A DNA stretch of 18,437 nt from DAOUBP01 sp034432655 (GTDB lineage: Bacteria > Chloroflexota > Anaerolineae > CG2-30-64-16). The stretch's first letter is position 1, and each line of letters starts with the position of its first letter. Position numbers and translations under genes: made by a program. The stretch is from NCBI GenBank assembly GCA_034432655.1, contig DAOUBP010000042.1, forward strand, positions 1 through 18,437, written 5' to 3'. The notes under the pieces are model-generated. The model did not search any database. It saw only the letters and a program-made list of their open reading frames with translations, and was not told the DNA's origin. Below, one piece after another: positions 6,720-13,803 of this stretch.

Positions 6720-8234
6720 ATGCAACACGGAATCCTGATTCACGAGACGATTGACGATGTCGGCGTCGCGGTGCGCGATCTCAAGGCCGGGGAAGAGGTG
6801 GGGATCGTGACGCTGGAAGGACAGCCCGCCGGGGCTGTGATGATGACGCAAGATGTACCCCTGGGGCACAAGGTCGCCCTGCGCGACATGCCTGTGGGGC
6901 ACAAGCTGCTGAAGTACGGCCGGCCCATCGGCCAGGTGGTGCAGCCGATCGGCAAGGGCAATCACGTGCACGTGCACAACCTGAAGACCTTGCGCTGGAG
7001 CCTGGAGGAAGTAGCGGCGCCGGCGATCCCCGTCGAAGCGCGCGGCCGCGCGCCCCTGCAACTGGGTGGCCGGAAGCCCGAAGATATGAAGCTGCTCGGC
7101 TATCGCCGCGAGAACGGCCGCTACGGCATCCGCAACCATGTCATCATCCTGCCGGTGGACGATATCTCCAATGCTGCGGCCGAGGGCGTGTCCTATCTCA
7201 TCAAAGGCACCCTGGCGCTGCCGCACCATTACGGCCGCCTGCAGTTCGGCGAAGACCTGGAGCTGACCTTCCGCACGCTGGCCGGCATCGGCCGCAACCC
7301 GAACGTGGCCGCGGCGATCGTGATCGGCATCGAGCCGAAGTGGACGCAGCGTATCGTGGATCAGATCGCCGAGACGGGCAAGCCGGTGGCGGGCTTCAGC
7401 ATCGAGCGCTACGGCGATCTGAAGACGATCGAGATGGCCGCGCGCAAGGCCAAGGAGTTCGTGCAGTGGGCCGGCGAGCTGCAGCGCGAGCCGTTTTCGG
7501 TGCAAGATCTCTGGATGAGCACCAAGTGCGGCGAGTCGGACACGACGTCGGGCCTGGCATCGAACCCCACCGTGGGCCGCGTCTTCGAGCGGCTGGAGGC
7601 GGCCGGCGCCACCCTGATCTTCGGCGAGACGACCGAGGTGACCGGCGGCGAGGACGTCATCGCGGCGCAGTGCGTCAACCAGGAAGTGGCCGATGCCTTC
7701 ATGAAGTTCTTCAACGACTACCAGGCGCTGGTGAAGAGCAAGGGGGTGGACCTGCTCGGCTCGCAGCCGACCGAGGGCAACATCCGCGGCGGCCTGACGA
7801 CCATCGAAGAGAAGGCGATGGGCAACATCCAGAAGATGGGCCGCTGCCGGGTGGTGGGCGTGCTCGACAAGGCCGAGGAGCCGAAGGGGCCGGGCCTGCA
7901 CTTCATGGATTCCTCGTCGGCCGCGGCCGAGATGGTCACGTTGTGCGCGGCGGCCGGCTCGGTGGTGCATTTCTTCCCCACCGGCCAGGGCAACGTCATC
8001 GGCAACCCGATCTTGCCGGTCATCAAGCTGTGCGCCAACCCGCTGACCGTGGCCACCATGTCGGAGCACATTGACGTGGACCTGACGGGCCTCTTGCGGC
8101 TGGAGATCAACCTGGATCAGGCGGCCGACAAGGCGATGGACGTGCTGGAGCACACCATCCGCGGCCGGCTCACCGCGGCCGAGGCGCTGCGCCACAACGA
8201 GTTCGTGATCACCAAGCTGTACGAAAGCGCGTAG
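6720..8234 (+). CDS. uxaA: UxaA-family altronate/galactarate-type dehydratase
   Basis: Sugar-acid dehydratase of the UxaA/GarD family, 504 aa, the usual length for full altronate dehydratase, which turns D-altronate into 2-keto-3-deoxygluconate and needs a metal. An N-terminal SAF domain (about 10-90) ends in GKGNHVHVHN, a candidate metal-binding segment. The catalytic C-terminal part has YGIRNHVIILP, STKCGESDTTSG around Cys270 and ASNPTVG. It ends with the family signature RHNEFVITKLYESA. Start ATG 6720 is set by AAGGAG at 6708-6713, six bases upstream; an in-frame ATG at 6582 would only add translated repeats. Related family members act on galactarate or other aldonates and aldarates, so the exact acid is open. 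No uxaB or uxaC gene lies alongside; LarA downstream could supply C2 epimers. Confidence 0.85.
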   Translation: MQHGILIHETIDDVGVAVRDLKAGEEVGIVTLEGQPAGAVMMTQDVPLGHKVALRDMPVGHKLLKYGRPIGQVVQPIGKGNHVHVHNLKTLRWSLEEVAAPAIPVEARGRAPLQLGGRKPEDMKLLGYRRENGRYGIRNHVIILPVDDISNAAAEGVSYLIKGTLALPHHYGRLQFGEDLELTFRTLAGIGRNPNVAAAIVIGIEPKWTQRIVDQIAETGKPVAGFSIERYGDLKTIEMAARKAKEFVQWAGELQREPFSVQDLWMSTKCGESDTTSGLASNPTVGRVFERLEAAGATLIFGETTEVTGGEDVIAAQCVNQEVADAFMKFFNDYQALVKSKGVDLLGSQPTEGNIRGGLTTIEEKAMGNIQKMGRCRVVGVLDKAEEPKGPGLHFMDSSSAAAEMVTLCAAAGSVVHFFPTGQGNVIGNPILPVIKLCANPLTVATMSEHIDVDLTGLLRLEINLDQAADKAMDVLEHTIRGRLTAAEALRHNEFVITKLYESA

Positions 8235-8330
8235 GATACGGAATACGCGATACGGAGTACGCAATACGGAGTACGAAATACGTATTGCGTACTCCGTACT
8301 CCGTATTGCGCACTCCGTACATCGTACATC
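8235..8330 (+). repeat. tacgga-type repeat forming a long inverted repeat
   Basis: The gap between the dehydratase and the aldehyde oxidoreductase is filled by units such as atacggagtacgcaatacgg, followed by their inverted form (cgtactccgtattgcgcac). The arms meet at about 8280 in aatacgtatt. They can pair over about 17 bp with one mismatch, then a further 14 bp with one mismatch beyond a 7-nt bulge. The transcript should form a long hairpin shortly before the GGGGG ribosome binding site of the next gene. It could attenuate or stabilise mRNA, or be a mere repeat expansion. A related non-inverted block lies at 16318-16376. Confidence 0.8.
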
Positions 8331-8347
8331 GTTCATGGGGGACTGTG

Positions 8348-10246
8348 ATGAAGGACGGTTCTACAGGTAAGATCCTGCGTGTTGACCTGACCACACAAAA
8401 AATCTGGGCTGAGGAGCTGGACGCGGCGACTTATCGCCTGTATCCAGGCGGCCGGGCGCTGGCCGCGTACCTGCTGTTGAAGATGCTGCGGCCCGGCACC
8501 GATCCGCTGGGGCCCGACAACGTGTTGATCCTGGCCAACGGCTTGTTGACCGGCGCACCGTTTTCCACCGCCACCCGCTTCACCGCGGCCGCGCGCTCTC
8601 CCCTCACCGGCGCGTTCGGCGAATCGGAGGCCGGTGGCTTCTGGGGGCCAGAGCTGAAGATGGCCGGCTGGGAGGCGATCGTGATCACCGGCCGCGCGGC
8701 CGACCCGGTCTACCTGTGGATCAAGGACGACCATGCCGAGATCCGGGACGCGCGACATCTGTGGCGGCGCGACCCGTTGGAGGCCCAAACGACCATCCGG
8801 GAGGAGGCTGGCGAGAAACTGGCGCGCGTGTTGCAGATCGGCCTGGGCGGGGAGAACCTGGTGCGCTTCGCCGGGCTGACCAATGAGCTGCGCCACTTCA
8901 ACGGCCGCACGGGCATGGGGGCTGTGTTCGGCTCCAAACAGCTCAAAGCCATCGCCGTGCGCGGCACCACCAGGTATCTCGACCTGGCGCACGACCCGAC
9001 CCCGATTGCCGAGCTGGGCCGCCACCTGGCCAAACAGGTGAAGGAACATCCCGCCAGCTGGGACTTACAGGTGCGCGGGACGCCCGGCCTCACAGCCGGC
9101 CTCAACGCCGCCGGCATCCTGCCCACGCGCAACTTCCTGGCCGGCGCGTTCGAAGGGGTGGACCAGATCCGCTGGGAGGCCTACGAAAAGGAGCTGCTCA
9201 CCGCCCGGCGCAGCTGTTATGCGTGCGCGGTGCGCTGCAAGCGCGAGGTCAAGGTGGATGACCGCTACCAGGTCAGCGACCAGTACGGCGGGCCGGAGTA
9301 CGAAACGGTGGCCGGCTTCGGCTCGAACTGCGCGGTGGACGACCTGCAGGCCATCGCCAAGGCCAACGAGCTGTGCGGCCGCTTCACCCTGGACTCCATC
9401 TCCACCAGCTCGGTGGTGGCGTTCGCCATGGAATGCTTCGAGCACGGCCTGATCGGGCCCCAGGACACGGGCGGGCTGGACCTGCGTTTCGGGAACGCCG
9501 AGGCCATGGTCAAATGCGTGGAGATGATCGCCCGCCGCGAGCACATCGGTGACCTGCTGGCCGAGGGGGTGAAACGGGCGTCCGAGCAGATCGGCGGGGA
9601 CGCACGCTACTTCGCCATGCACGTCAAGGGACAGGAGCTGCCGATGCACGATCCGCGCGGCAAGCTGGGGTTGGCGCTGGGCTACGCAATCAACGAAGCC
9701 GGCGCCGACCACCTGACGGCCGTGCACGACCCGGCGCTGGCCAACCCTGATTCCATCACCTTCAAAGGCGCGCAGCCGCTGGGGATCACCGAGGCGTTAT
9801 CGCCTCTGGAATTGAGCCCGCGCAAGGCCCGCAACTACGCGCTGATGGAAAACTGGAACAGCTTCGAGAAAACCATCGGCCTGTGCTTCTTCGGCCCGGC
9901 CCCGCGCTCCTTCATCCAGGCCGACGAGGTGCTGACCGCGGTGCGCGCCGCCTCAGGCTGGGACGTGGACATCCCCGACCTGCTGCGCATCGGCGAGCGG
10001 GCCACCAACCTGGCACGCATCTTCAACCTGCGGGAGGGGTTCAGCCGCAAGGATGATACCCTGCCGGAGCGGCTGTTCCAGCCGCTGCAGGCCGGTGCCC
10101 TGACCGGCCGCAGCGTGCCGCGCGAGGAGTTCGAACAGGCTCTGACCGCGCTGTACGAACTGAAGGGCTGGGACCCGGAGACCGGGGTGCCGACGCGCGC
10201 CCGGCTGGCCGAACTGGGCATCGAGTGGGCGGCCGATCTGCTATGA
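8348..10246 (+). CDS. aor: Tungsten aldehyde:ferredoxin oxidoreductase (AOR)
   Basis: Oxidises aldehydes to carboxylic acids with ferredoxin as electron acceptor, using a tungsto-bispterin centre and a [4Fe-4S] cluster in the cytoplasm. The protein is 632 aa, normal for the family. The N-terminal pterin-binding region shows PGGRALAAYLL, ARSPLTGAFGESEAGG and NGRTGMGAVFGSKQLKAIAV. Cluster ligands follow the AOR pattern: Cys290, Cys293 and Cys297 (CYACAVRC), with Cys513 in GLCFFGP as the fourth. ATG 8348 has GGGGG at 8337-8341 about six bases upstream; a GTG at 8345 is possible. A longer in-frame start at 8285 would translate repeat DNA. The stop overlaps the MoaD-like gene (ATGA). The substrate could be a sugar-derived or amino-acid-derived aldehyde; molybdenum instead of tungsten cannot be excluded. 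Confidence 0.93.
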   Translation: MKDGSTGKILRVDLTTQKIWAEELDAATYRLYPGGRALAAYLLLKMLRPGTDPLGPDNVLILANGLLTGAPFSTATRFTAAARSPLTGAFGESEAGGFWGPELKMAGWEAIVITGRAADPVYLWIKDDHAEIRDARHLWRRDPLEAQTTIREEAGEKLARVLQIGLGGENLVRFAGLTNELRHFNGRTGMGAVFGSKQLKAIAVRGTTRYLDLAHDPTPIAELGRHLAKQVKEHPASWDLQVRGTPGLTAGLNAAGILPTRNFLAGAFEGVDQIRWEAYEKELLTARRSCYACAVRCKREVKVDDRYQVSDQYGGPEYETVAGFGSNCAVDDLQAIAKANELCGRFTLDSISTSSVVAFAMECFEHGLIGPQDTGGLDLRFGNAEAMVKCVEMIARREHIGDLLAEGVKRASEQIGGDARYFAMHVKGQELPMHDPRGKLGLALGYAINEAGADHLTAVHDPALANPDSITFKGAQPLGITEALSPLELSPRKARNYALMENWNSFEKTIGLCFFGPAPRSFIQADEVLTAVRAASGWDVDIPDLLRIGERATNLARIFNLREGFSRKDDTLPERLFQPLQAGALTGRSVPREEFEQALTALYELKGWDPETGVPTRARLAELGIEWAADLL

Positions 10247-10476
10247 TGCGCGTCCATCTGGGCGGACACCTGGACTGGTACGACCCGCAAAAACGGGCCT
10301 GGCTCGATGTACCGGTCCAGGGGTCTATCACGCTGTTGGCGCTGGCCGAACGCCTGGGCGTGCCGGCCGGCGAGATCGCGATCGTAACCGTCAACCGCCG
10401 CATCGCAGAGCTGGAGACGGACAGCGCGCGCGACGGCGATATCGTGGAGTTCTTCCCGGCCGTCGGGGGCGGATAG
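10243..10476 (+). CDS. MoaD/ThiS-family ubiquitin-like sulfur carrier
   Basis: Small beta-grasp protein, 77 aa, ending in FFPAVGGG. The C-terminal Gly-Gly is the feature that MoaD and ThiS proteins need for adenylation and thiocarboxylate formation. ITLLALAERLGVP and DGDIVEFFPAV match the family core. ATG 10243 overlaps the AOR stop codon, so the two are translationally coupled. MoaD-like genes are often found beside aldehyde oxidoreductase genes, where they are thought to give sulfur to the pterin dithiolene of the cofactor. A dedicated cofactor role here is inference from position; no moaE or moeB lies in the window. No membrane segment or signal peptide is present. Confidence 0.88.
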   Translation: MMRVHLGGHLDWYDPQKRAWLDVPVQGSITLLALAERLGVPAGEIAIVTVNRRIAELETDSARDGDIVEFFPAVGGG

Positions 10477-10503
10477 CGGAAGGGAGCTACCAGGAGGGTT
10501 CGC

Positions 10504-11880
10504 TTGAGCACCTATCGTTTGCCGTATGGCAAGACTTGTCTCGAATGCACCCTGCCCGAACGGCCGGGGTGGACGGTGCAGGTGTTGGCCCCGCGCGATG
10601 TCGCCGGCGTGGCCGATCCCCTGGCCGAGGTGGAACAGGCTCTGGACATCTCACCCCTTCCCCCCGCCCCCTCGCCCTCTCTTGAGCCAGATTTCGCTCA
10701 GGAAAAGGGACGGGGGTGGCCGCAAAACGGGGGGTGGGGTGAGGTCGCCATCGCGGTCAACGACAAAACCCGGCCTGTCCCCCACCAGTACTTGCTCCCG
10801 CCCTTGCTGGCGCGGCTTGCCGCGCTGGGGATTCCCCCGCAACGGATCACCCTGTTGATCGCCACCGGCACCCACGCGCCGATGCCACCGCAGGAATTCC
10901 CGCTGGTCATCCCGCCGGATCTTCTCGCCCGCGGCTATCGGGTGATCAGCCACGACTGCGACGATGCATCCAACCTGATCTACCTGGGCGAAACGGCCCG
11001 TGGGACGCCGGTGTGGGTCAATCGCCGTTGGTGGGAGGCCGACCTGCGCATCGTGGTCGGCAACATCGAGCCGCACCAGTTCATGGGCTTCTCCGGCGGG
11101 GTGAAGAGCGCGGCAGTGGGCCTGACCGGCCGCGTCACCATCAACACCAACCACGCCATGATGACCGCGCCGGGTGCGCAGATCAACCGCTACGACGACA
11201 ACCCGTGTCGCCAGGATGTGGAAGAGATCGGCCGGATCATCGGCGTCCATTATGCGCTCAACGCCATCCTCAACGACCACAAACAGATCGTCCACGTCCT
11301 GGCCGGCCCTCCCGTTGACGTGATGCGCCGCGGCATTCCCTTGTTGCGCGCCATTTATCAGGTCCGGGTGCAGGAAGCTCTTGACCTGCTGATCGTCTCA
11401 CCGGGCGGGCACCCAAAAGATATCAACCTCTACCAGGCCCAGAAAGCGCTGGGCCATGCGACCCTGGTGGCCAAACCCGGCGGCACGGTGATCCTGGCCG
11501 CGGCGTGCCCCGAAGGCACCGGGAGCAAAGGCTACGAGGCGTTCATGGCCGATCCCGCCATGACCAGCCATCAGGCCGTGCTGGCGCGCTATGCCCGCGA
11601 GGGCTATCGCATCGGCCCGCACAAGGCGTGGCAGATCAGCCGCGACGCCAGCCGGGTACGCCTGATCACCGTCACCGACCTGGCGCCCGACTTCGCGCGA
11701 CGCCTGTTGCTCAACCCGATCGCCGACCGGCCGGGGATGGACCCACAAGCTCAGCTCGACGCGGCGCTGGCTTGTGCCCTGGCCGAACTGCCCGCCCCCG
11801 CGCGCATCGGCATCATGCCGCTGGCCAACGCGACCATCCCGGTGCTGGACCAACGCCAAGACTACGCTACCAACCTGTAA
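10504..11880 (+). CDS. larA: LarA-family nickel-pincer racemase/epimerase
   Basis: Member of the lactate racemase family (former DUF2088), which racemises or epimerises 2-hydroxy acids by hydride transfer with the nickel pincer cofactor; 458 aa. The key residues of Lactobacillus plantarum LarA are matched in spacing: Asp87 and Arg90 (NDKTRP), His124 (ATGTH), His191 (IEPH), Lys201 (GGVK, pincer-attaching) and His217 (NTNH). The start is TTG 10504 after a strong AGGAGG (10492-10497). Residues 49-80 are a Pro/Gly-rich insert encoded by a palindromic element that replaces the normal linker before the NDKTRP strand. The last residues and the TAA stop coincide with the first unit of the downstream palindromic array. 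Lactate is only one option; the family includes malate and gluconate-2 epimerising members. The maturation genes larB, larC and larE are not in the window. Confidence 0.88.
   Translation: MSTYRLPYGKTCLECTLPERPGWTVQVLAPRDVAGVADPLAEVEQALDISPLPPAPSPSLEPDFAQEKGRGWPQNGGWGEVAIAVNDKTRPVPHQYLLPPLLARLAALGIPPQRITLLIATGTHAPMPPQEFPLVIPPDLLARGYRVISHDCDDASNLIYLGETARGTPVWVNRRWWEADLRIVVGNIEPHQFMGFSGGVKSAAVGLTGRVTINTNHAMMTAPGAQINRYDDNPCRQDVEEIGRIIGVHYALNAILNDHKQIVHVLAGPPVDVMRRGIPLLRAIYQVRVQEALDLLIVSPGGHPKDINLYQAQKALGHATLVAKPGGTVILAAACPEGTGSKGYEAFMADPAMTSHQAVLARYAREGYRIGPHKAWQISRDASRVRLITVTDLAPDFARRLLLNPIADRPGMDPQAQLDAALACALAELPAPARIGIMPLANATIPVLDQRQDYATNL
10650..10743 (+). repeat. In-frame palindromic element within larA
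   Basis: About 94 nt are bounded by the inverted ends ctcacccc (10650-10657) and ggggtgag (10736-10743). A second inner stem pairs six C residues at 10660-10665 with six G residues at 10729-10734. The composition (C-runs then G-runs, with ttgagccagatttcgctcag in the middle) looks like an extragenic repeat, yet it is translated in frame within larA (residues about 49-80). Compared with the L. plantarum numbering, the active-site residues after it are shifted by about 15-16 positions, consistent with an insertion. Confidence 0.7.
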
Positions 11881-12188
11881 CGCGAAATTCATTTCGCATC
11901 CCGACCGACCTGTAACGCGAAATTCATTTCGTATCCCGACCGACCTGTAATGCGAAATTGATTTCGCCATCAACCTGTAACGCGAAATTCATTTCGCATC
12001 CCGACCGACCTGTAATGCGAAATTGATTTCGCCATCAACCTGTAATGCGAAATTGATTTCGCCATCAACCTGTAATGCGAAATTGATTTCGCCATCCCGA
12101 CCGACCTGTAATGCGAAATTCATTTCGCCATCAACCTGTAACGCGAAATTCATTTCGCCATCAACCTGCAACGCGAAATTCATTTCGC
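11871..12188 (+). repeat. Ten-unit palindromic repeat array
   Basis: Ten near-identical palindromes gcgaaattcatttcgc or gcgaaattgatttcgc start at 11882, 11917, 11952, 11982, 12017, 12047, 12077, 12113, 12143 and 12173. They are separated by one of two constant linkers, a 14-nt type (catcaacctgtaat) or an 18-20 nt type (atcccgaccgacctgtaac). Unit lengths are therefore 30 or 35-36 nt. Copy 2 has one arm change (gt for gc). Each can fold as a 6-bp RNA stem with a UUCA or UUGA tetraloop. No protein is encoded; frames through it only yield repeat peptides. The first unit overlaps the larA stop codon. Functions could be transcript stabilisation or termination, protein binding, or none. Confidence 0.92.
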
Positions 12189-12229
12189 AACCCCAGGCCC
12201 GCCCAGAACGGCACACTTAGGCCAACGAC

Positions 12230-12246
12230 GCCGGTCGCAGACCGGC
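12230..12246 (+). other. Small perfect hairpin upstream of PLP gene
   Basis: gccggtc and gaccggc form a perfect 7-bp stem with the 3-nt loop gca, in the leader between the palindromic array and the PLP enzyme gene. No T-run follows, so it is not a classical intrinsic terminator. The rest of 12189-12289 shows no clear promoter; only the ribosome binding site AGGAGG (12278-12283) is convincing. Confidence 0.4.
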
Positions 12247-12289
12247 TGGAAGCCTTTCGAAGGGACAACATCTCGCGAGGAGGCGCCGA

Positions 12290-13750
12290 ATGAACGAAAC
12301 CACATCGCCGGCGCCTGTGCCCTTCCCGCGCACAGGCAAACCGAAGGACGAAATCCTGCGCGCCATGGCCGCAGCGCGCGACCGGGATGTGCGCTGGCGC
12401 GAGGGCAAGGCTTTCAGCATGGTGTACTACGCCGACGAGGAGATCCTCGACCTGCTCAAGGCGGCTTATACCATGTTCTTCTCCGAAAACGGCCTCAACC
12501 CCACCGCTTTCCCCAGCCTGCGCAAGTTTGAGACCGAAGTCGTCGGCATGACCGCTGCGCTTCTGGGCGGGGATGCAGCAGTCTGCGGCAACATGACCGC
12601 CGGCGGCACCGACAGCATCCTGGCGGCGGTCAAGGCTGCCCGGGATTGGGGCCGCGCGACCAGGCCGGAGATCAAGGCGCCGGAGATGATCCTGCCGGTA
12701 ACAGCCCACCCGGCTTTCGACAAGGCGGCGCACTACTTTGGCCTTAAGGCCGTGCACGTGCCGGTGCGTAGCGACTACCGGGCCGATCCCGCCGCCATGG
12801 CCGCCGCGATCACCGGGCGCACTATCCTGCTGGTCGGCTCTGCGCCTTCGTACCCGCAGGGCGTGGTGGACCCGATCCCGGAGCTGGCGGCACTGGCCCA
12901 GGAACGCGGCCTGTGGTTCCACGTGGACGCCTGCGTGGGCGGCTTCGTGCTGCCGTTTGCCCGCAAACTGGGCTACCCCGTGCCGCCGTTCGACTTCTCC
13001 ATCCCCGGCGTCACCTCCATGTCGGCCGACCTGCACAAGTACGGCTACGCGGCCAAGGGCGCGTCGGTGGTCCTCTACCGCACCCCGGAGCTCCGGCGCT
13101 ACCAGTTCTTCGTGGCAACCGGCTGGCCGGGCGGCATCTACGCGTCCCCTGCGCTGGCGGGCACCCGGCCGGGCGGGGCTATCGCGGCCGCCTGGGCCAT
13201 CCTCAACTTCCTGGGCGAGGAGGGCTACCTGCGCATTGTGGACGTCATGATGCGCACCGCGACGGTGCTGCGGGAGGGGATCAACGCCATCCCCGGCCTG
13301 AAGGTGTTGAGCAACCCCGACATGTGCGTGATGGCCATCGGCTCCGACGGGCTGGATGTCTACGAAGTGGCCGATGAGCTGCAGGCGCGCGGCTGGCACC
13401 TGGACCGCCAGCAGTTCCCGCCCAGCCTGCACCTGACCGTGACCTATGCGCACGCAGCGACCGCGGACGCCTTCCTGGCCGACTTGCGAGCAGCCGCTGC
13501 GCAGGTGCGTCGGCCCAGTCTGCGGCGGTGGGGGACGCGCCTCCTGCTGGCGCTGGTCAGGCTGCTGACCCGGGCCCTGCCCGAGCGGTGGGTCAGCCGG
13601 TTGACCGCGCTGGCCGGTCGGTTCACGGGCCAGGGCGGCCTGCCGGGCCGCTCCGCGCCCATGTATGGCATGATGGCCGCGCTGCCGAACCGGGGCGACG
13701 TGGATCAACTGGTGCTGGACGTGTTGGACGGGCTGACGCGGCCGGGGTGA
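12290..13750 (+). CDS. PLP-dependent sphingosine-1-phosphate lyase-like protein
   Basis: Fold-type I PLP enzyme of the group II decarboxylase / sphingosine-1-phosphate lyase family, 486 aa. Family members cleave phosphorylated long-chain amino alcohols by retro-aldol chemistry, or decarboxylate amino acids. The domain order matches: FPSLRKFETEVVGM (about 77-90), the cofactor segment GNMTAGGTDSILAA, Asp213 in FHVDACVGGF (pyridine nitrogen contact) and the Schiff-base Lys250 in SADLHKYGYAAKGAS. The extra C-terminal stretch (about 405-486, Arg/Leu rich) is a feature of the lyase branch. ATG 12290 follows AGGAGG by six bases. Eukaryotic lyase is membrane anchored; here no clear N-terminal membrane helix is seen. 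The link to the surrounding sugar genes is unclear, and its true substrate may be another amino alcohol or amino acid. Confidence 0.85.
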   Translation: MNETTSPAPVPFPRTGKPKDEILRAMAAARDRDVRWREGKAFSMVYYADEEILDLLKAAYTMFFSENGLNPTAFPSLRKFETEVVGMTAALLGGDAAVCGNMTAGGTDSILAAVKAARDWGRATRPEIKAPEMILPVTAHPAFDKAAHYFGLKAVHVPVRSDYRADPAAMAAAITGRTILLVGSAPSYPQGVVDPIPELAALAQERGLWFHVDACVGGFVLPFARKLGYPVPPFDFSIPGVTSMSADLHKYGYAAKGASVVLYRTPELRRYQFFVATGWPGGIYASPALAGTRPGGAIAAAWAILNFLGEEGYLRIVDVMMRTATVLREGINAIPGLKVLSNPDMCVMAIGSDGLDVYEVADELQARGWHLDRQQFPPSLHLTVTYAHAATADAFLADLRAAAAQVRRPSLRRWGTRLLLALVRLLTRALPERWVSRLTALAGRFTGQGGLPGRSAPMYGMMAALPNRGDVDQLVLDVLDGLTRPG

Positions 13751-13769
13751 AGCTGTGCGTTTTCGGGCG

Positions 13770-13798
13770 TTGACTTTGGTCACCTGTTAGGGTAGAAT
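13770..13798 (+). promoter_or_regulatory. Sigma70-type promoter TTGACT-N17-TAGAAT
   Basis: TTGACT at 13770-13775 and TAGAAT at 13793-13798 are spaced by exactly 17 nt, five of six matches to consensus in each box. Initiation would fall near 13805, giving a leader of about 200 nt before the GPH symporter gene. It is the best promoter in the window and probably drives the symporter, hydrolase and third MFS gene. It may once have served the decayed gene that now lies in the leader. Confidence 0.7.
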
Positions 13799-13803
13799 CC
13801 GGA

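Noticed and set aside
6699..8336. 545-codon open frame on the - strand
   Set aside because: Antisense to the altronate dehydratase-family gene, and its start falls in repeat DNA.
8285..8347. Longer N-terminus for the aldehyde oxidoreductase
   Set aside because: It is repeat-derived; family proteins begin close to GKILRVDLT, and GGGGG precedes ATG 8348.
11881..12188. CRISPR array
   Set aside because: The repeated part is a 16-bp palindrome and the sequences between are only two conserved linkers, not unique spacers; no cas genes are present.
12023..12220. Small coding frames on both strands in the palindromic array
   Set aside because: They translate only the repeat itself (NAKFISPST or EMNFALQVDG) and have no ribosome binding site.
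12230..12246. Intrinsic terminator after larA
   Set aside because: A perfect 7-bp hairpin, but no U-run follows; kept only as a hairpin.
12161..13783. 540-codon open frame on the - strand
   Set aside because: Opposite the PLP enzyme with intact active-site residues; low-complexity Arg/His/Gly composition marks it as a shadow.
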